From: Sipunculus nudus
Taxonomy: Eukaryota > Annelida > Sipuncula > Golfingiida > Sipunculidae
DNA: 64,000 nt
Direction: 5' to 3'
Assembly (NCBI GenBank): GCA_026874595.1
Contig: CM049319.1
Location: forward strand, 52,276,917 to 52,340,916
The number at the start of each line of letters is the position of its first letter. Within the stretch, counting starts at the first letter, position 1. Positions 59,061 through 64,000 of the stretch are shown in pieces. Both the position numbers and the translations under genes were made by a program. Under the pieces are notes generated by a model, which was given only the letters and a program-made list of their open reading frames with translations, did no database searches and had not been told where the DNA came from.

Positions 59061-59914
59061 ATGTCTGGGGATTATGACAGAAAAAGATTAAGGTCTGTAT
59101 TGTCTAGTACCTCAAGCATTTCTAGTTCGTCCCCACATTGTTCTCACCTTTCATCTAAAAAAATTAAATACTGTTTGAAAAAGGGTAGTGAAGACGGTGA
59201 AATTTAAAACAGAGAGATGGCAGAAGAAATGGTACAGAGAAAGTGCTTAGTGACATGCTTGTGTAACTGAAAGTAGAGATAAAAAAAAACGAATTCAAAG
59301 CTGTAATAGAGACATATATAGAGCAAATAGAAGGTAGAGTGTTTGAGCTGGAAACTAGAACAGATGCTTTAGAGAGAAAGGTTGACAAATTAGAAAAAAA
59401 AAACGGTGACTTGAGAAAAGAATCTCAAGACACTAAAGAGAAAGCACTCCAAGCAAAAGTTCAGGCTGTTAACAACGAGCAGTACTCTCCTAGGTTAAAC
59501 ATCAGGATCACTGGTCTTACAGAGAGGGTGAGAGATTAAAACGGTAAAGAAACAGTTGTTAACTTACTAAATGAAAAAATGCATATGAACATGCCAGCAC
59601 ATGCAATAGATACTGCACACAGAGTGGGTAAGAAAAGGCAGAGTAAACCTAGACCAATGATAGTGAAGTTTAAGAACAAAGATGATAGAAATGCAGTACA
59701 AAAAGAGAGAAAGCAACAAAAAAATACAGGGATCATGATAGTCGATGACTTGTGTAAAGAACTGGTTCAGGTTTTCAATAGAGTAAGAAATGACCCCAAG
59801 GTACAAACCGCTTTGACATGGAATGGAAAAATATTTGCAAAGGATATAGATGATGCTGATCACATTGTTGAAGTGCACTATGGTGATAACCTTGATGTGT
59901 TGTTCTTACACTAG
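59061..59914 (+). pseudogene. LINE ORF1 (RNA-binding chaperone, L1 type), broken
   Basis: Starts MSGDYDRKRLRSVL and stops at 59205-59207. A frame change then leads into a coiled-coil-like heptad region (about 59290-59480, rich in E/K/L), then EQYSPRLNIRITGL, the L1 ORF1p RRM start usually written QYSRRNNLRI. After an in-frame TAA (59537-59539) it continues with DTAHRVGKK, RPMIVKFKNKDDR and GIMIVDDL, the RRM end and C-terminal domain. In active elements this protein coats the LINE RNA. Confidence 0.8.
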
Positions 59915-60205
59915 TTGTTATATTGTAAATAACATTGGGACACACACTCTATTATTGAATATGATGTATAAATTTTTCTCTAATAATTACTGCTATGCTG
60001 GGATAGTAATGAAAAGAAGCAGGCCCAAATACTTCTATGGTTTAATTGAAAGTTAATGCTTTTTACTACTATTACATGTGTAATATTACATGTGTTTGTC
60101 AAGTACTTATTTGTGTTATCTTTGTAATGGATGCAAATCGTAGAAATAGTTATTTAATTGGAGAAACACAGAGAATGATATTTCAATTCTTACATCACTT
60201 CATAG

Positions 60206-63200
60206 ATGGCTATGAATAATAAAGCAAATTGGCTAAGTATAATTTCTTTGAACGTAAGAGGAATGAGGAAATATGAAAAGTGAAGAAAAATTTTTTATTG
60301 GTTTTATAAACATGGTTGCGTACAAGGGGTGGGTTTTATTCAAGAGTCGCATAGTAAAAAAGAGGATATAAAAAATTGGTCTAAGCAATAGAGAGGTCAT
60401 ATGTATTTTTTTCATGGAACAACTTCCAGTAAAGGGGTTATGATAATTGTTGGTGAAAATTTAGAATATAAGTTTAAAGATGTGATTGTAGACAAAGATG
60501 GTAGATGTATAATATTGAAATGTATCATTCAAGAATGTCTGTTCCTCTTATGTAACATATATGCTCCAAACACAGAGACAGAGCAAGTGCAATTTTATAA
60601 AAATTTTAATACTGTTATCAGAGAAAACTGCCATGATGATGATTTGAAAGTAGTTATAGGTGAAGATTTTAATGTATGTTTAAATCACATTGATTCTGAT
60701 GGAGGTCAAGCTGTAATAAAAAAGAGAGTTGTCTCTAAAATCAATTTAATTATCCATGAACACGATCCTATTGACATTTAGGGAGTTAGAGAAATAGCAC
60801 CTATTTTTTTAATTTAGAAAAAAGAAACAAAAGGAAATCACATGTCAGAAAACTAATAATTGGCGAAAAAGAAATAACAATGCAAAATAATATACTTTAG
60901 GAATTAACAACATTTTACACTAAGAAATATAAAAGATCTATAAATGTAAGTTATACGGACTGTGAACAATTTTTAAAATATCTTAATATCCAAAAACTAT
61001 CAAGTGAACAGTCTTCATTATGTGATTGGCTATTGTCTTTTCCAGAAGCTTATAATATTGTAAAATTAATGCTATCAAATAAAAAACCTGGTAATGAGGG
61101 TTTGACCAAAGAATTTTATGAATATTTTTTCCAGTCATAGGGATAGTTTTAGTAGACTATAAACTACAGCTACAAAGTTGGTCAGTTAACACCTAGTCAG
61201 CGACAAGCAATAATTACTTTACTGGAGAAACCAGGAACAGATTCACGTTATATTAAATCATGGCGTCCCATCAGCCTCATTAATGTTGATTATAAAATAC
61301 TTAGTAAAGCACTTGTTGAGAGAGTGAAGAAAATATTACCTAAGATTATATCTACAGAACAAAGTGCTTTTATCAAAAGGAGATTTATTGGTGAACCAAT
61401 CAGGCTAATCAGTGATGTCATGTATTATTGTAAACAGGAAGATGTATCTGGTATCATGTTTGCTGCAGATTTTGCTGCAGCTTTTGACTAAATTGATCAC
61501 ACATTTATGTATTGTGTACTGAGGAAAATTGAATTTGGCGATCGTTTTATATCATAGATAAAGACTATGTATACTAATTTAGAGAATGCAATTATTAAAA
61601 ATGGAGAGACCAGTCGTTATTTTTCAATAGGAAGGGGCACTCGCCAAGGTGATCCCATGGCTTGTTATCTGTTCATGTTTGTCCTGGAAGTTTAAGCACA
61701 ACAAATTCGTACCAACAGAAATATTAGGAGAATTACTATATCATCCATAGAGTATAAAATGTGTATGTTTACCGACGATTCAACTTTCTTTCTTCAAGAT
61801 GTAAATTCTTTTAAAGAGTTAGTGAAAGTTTTAAAGTGCTTTTCACATTTTACTTCTCTTGAGGTAAACTATGAAAAATCAGAAGCGGCATGGTTTGGCA
61901 GGTATAAATATCATGGGAACAATTCAATAAAAAAAAATAAATGGTTTAATTTACATGCAAACGTCATTCGAATTTTAGGTATATACTTTTCTTATGACTC
62001 TGACATGGTTATGGAAAAAAGTTTCACCAGACTAAAAGAAAAAAATAAATCAAATTCTCAATTAGTGGCAACAACGCTCATTGACAGTTTATGGTAAAAT
62101 TGAAGTGGTTCGGTGTCTTATTATATCAAACATTTTATATGTAACAAACATGAGTGAACCTCCGAAAGGTTTTATTGAATATATACAAAAAGCAGTAAAT
62201 AAATTTGTATGGAATGGTAAAAAAGCAAAGGTGAAGTATAACACTGCAGTTAGTCCATACAGTACAGGTGGTCTGAATCTACCAGATATTAATTAATGAT
62301 AAAAACTCAGCAAGTTTTATGGATAAAAAGGCTTATTCTTGAACAAGGAAATCCATGGACTAAATTGATAACAAAACATCTGGAAAAAATAGGGGGTGTT
62401 GCCTTCATAAGAACAAATTTTGATGTAAAAAATAATTCCAAAGTTTATACCAACGTTTTATAAAATCTGTTTGGGGTCATGGGCTGATGTGTTAAAATGT
62501 ACTCCTGAGTACACAGCTGAAATTATATCTCAACCATTATGGAATAATAGATTGTTGAAAATTGGTAACAAATCTGTATTTTATAACAAACTCTCTTCTT
62601 TAAGCATTAATTTTATAGGATACCTAATGAAAACTGATAGGTCATTTAAAAAGGCAGGAGATTTCGGTGTTACTTTAACAGCTTTACAGACATTACAATT
62701 ACAGTCAGTCATCAGCTGTATACCAAGGAAACTGCGTGAAATACATGATTATCAACATTTGAACAATAATGTTATTTACAGCAATATTGTATTAACAAGA
62801 ACGTATCATATGATATTACACAGTTATGTTAAAAATTAATCTATAAGAAATGCATAGATGACATAGATAGTTTTAGAAGAGAACAACGTTTCTCAGCTAT
62901 ATATCATATTTCACTGGACTGATACACCAGGGAATTCCAGTATAAAATCTTAAATAATTATTTACCAGTCAATGCCCAGCTGTTTAAATGGAAACTGATA
63001 GGAAGTGACGGATGTGATTATTGTTTTTTATACATTAGGAAACATTATTTCACCTATTTTGTCAATGTATGATTACAAAGAATTTATATTTTAAAATATG
63101 TGATTGGCTGAAACAAGTTGAAATATATATGCCAGAATTCACATCAAATGCTATCGTATTTGGAGTATTGCCTGTAACTGACAGCATTATTATGGTAAAC

Positions 63201-63290
63201 ACTATTCTTATATTGTATAAACTCACTATATATAAAGGAAAAGAATGCAAAAGTGAAACAGATCTTTTCTCGAAAAGAAAGGTAAAATAG
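60206..63290 (+). pseudogene. LINE ORF2 (endonuclease and reverse transcriptase), broken
   Basis: Starts MAMNNKANWLSIISLNVRGM, the N-terminal strand of an APE-type endonuclease. VGFIQESHSKK, SSKGVMIIVG and NIYAPNTE follow, then GEDFNV. RT motifs are KPGNEGLTKEF, SWRPISLINVDYKILSKAL, TEQSAFIKRRFIGEP, AADFAAAFD, GRGTRQGDPMACYLFMFVLE and MCMFTDDSTFFL (catalytic box FTDD in place of FADD). The C-terminal part has GCDYC and a weak Cys/His region near 63010-63060. More than ten in-frame stops and several frameshifts interrupt it. The motif order matches the L1/Tx1 group. Confidence 0.85.
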
Positions 63291-63737
63291 GATTTCATTT
63301 TGAAAAAGTGGAATCAGAAAATGCCTCAGAAAAGGTAATCAGGATAAAGAAACAAAGGTTATTAAAATTTTATTTTTTTCTACTATAAACAATCTCCATT
63401 TTCTATAAATATCAGTTAAATGTGTATGCATTCAAATGTTAGTTGTCATGATTGACATTTGTGTATGTCTTTACTTATCCTGTTAAATGTTGTTATGAGG
63501 AAATTCAAAGCAGATAGAATCTGGTAAATAAGATATCTACATATATTTCCTCATGCTATTGTGTATTTAAAATTGTACGTGATTGTTGTATGTTGTTTGT
63601 ATTTCAATGTAAAAGTGTTGTTATTGTTGTGATATGTATAAATGCAATAAAGAATTGTTAAAAAAAAAATTTGTTTGCTCTACTTAATTTTAATTCAGTA
63701 AAAAAATAATTAAATATTTGTCTTTAGGTAATAGGTA

Positions 63738-64000
63738 GGGGTCAATAAGCAGCATCCTTATAGACTGAATCCAGAAAAGCAAAATTATCTACAAGATGAG
63801 GTTTAATATTTGCTGGACAATGATTATATTGAACCTAGTAACATTAACTGGAGTTCACCATGGATTCTTGTACCAAAACCTGGTGGAAGTTACCGTATGT
63901 GCACAGATTATCGAAAACGGAACTCTGTCACCAAGACTGACACGATCGAGGATCGATATTTGTATTGATAAAGTCGGTAGCTCCAGATTTGTCTCCAAGT
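63738..64000 (+). pseudogene. Ty3/gypsy reverse transcriptase fragment, cut by window edge
   Basis: Reads QHPYRLNPEKQNYLQDEV, then after a frameshift YLLDNDYIEPSNINWSSPW and ILVPKPGGSYRMCTDYRK, then, degraded, DKVGSSRFVSK. These are the first motifs of a Ty3/gypsy RT (Pro-Tyr-Arg, Ile-Glu-Pro-Ser, Asp-Tyr-Arg-Lys). Stops and frameshifts show it is decayed. The catalytic motif lies beyond the window. Confidence 0.85.

Larger units (their letters stand above)
58562..63669 (+). mobile_element. L1/Tx1-like LINE, nearly full length but decayed
   Basis: About 5.1 kb. A 5' UTR of about 0.5 kb, ORF1, ORF2 and a 3' UTR ending in AATAAAGAATTGTT plus an A run (63646-63669) are all present in order. A likely target duplication flanks it: TTTGATTGCTCTA (58549-58561) and TTTGTTTGCTCTA (63670-63682), 12 of 13 identical. 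ORF1 and ORF2 are broken by stops and frameshifts, so this copy is inactive. Confidence 0.8.

Overview
The window reads as an AT-rich, gene-poor, repeat-dense invertebrate nuclear genome, most likely a mollusc and plausibly a bivalve. That guess rests on three things: animal-type genes with GT-AG introns, long (TA)n tracts, and non-autonomous elements with tandem-repeat cores and terminal hairpins, which are well known in bivalves. The sequence alone cannot name the species.

Only two host genes can be supported, both on the minus strand. (1) An intact, intronless gene for mitochondrial cysteine desulfurase NFS1 (4385-5728, 447 aa). (2) A complete tetraspanin of 290 aa in eight phase-0 exons spread over about 15.8 kb (18475-34256). 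Its seven introns, above all introns 1, 6 and 7, are filled with repeats. The start codon of the tetraspanin lies inside an AAGATGGCGG (YY1-like) motif.

The rest is mobile or repetitive DNA. From left to right: a G/C-tract MITE (784-1451); a tandem-repeat element ending in a hairpin (10890-12353); microsatellites; the tetraspanin gene with nested tandem-repeat/hairpin elements in its introns (about 18950-20260, 21030-23246, 23463-25448, 30753-32667); a hAT-type MITE with a perfect 8-bp target duplication (35069-35495); a 4.3-kb imperfect palindrome carrying an inverted SINE pair (36593-40935); a decayed non-LTR retrotransposon with a duplicated endonuclease segment (about 43440-45925, minus); a minus-strand tandem/hairpin element (47068-49482); minisatellites (45229, 51191, 57247); a 4.36-kb foldback element with tandem-repeat arms (52170-56528); a nearly full-length but decayed L1/Tx1-like LINE (58562-63669) with a plausible 13-bp target duplication; and the start of a decayed Ty3/gypsy reverse transcriptase cut by the window edge (63738-64000).

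The strongest pattern beyond the genes is architectural. At least three sequence-unrelated element families (about 10.9-12.3, 21.0-23.2 and 23.5-25.4 kb) share one layout: a 5' end that resembles part of the 3' end, 4-6 units of about 283-340 bp, a short simple-sequence tract, and a 3' terminal hairpin. Two of the families also share the 12-bp palindrome GGTGGCGCCACC in their repeat units. A second class (52.2-56.5 and 36.6-40.9 kb) is built as large inverted structures with CAAGATGGC-type motifs in the arms. No operon, CRISPR array, rRNA or bona fide tRNA gene was found.
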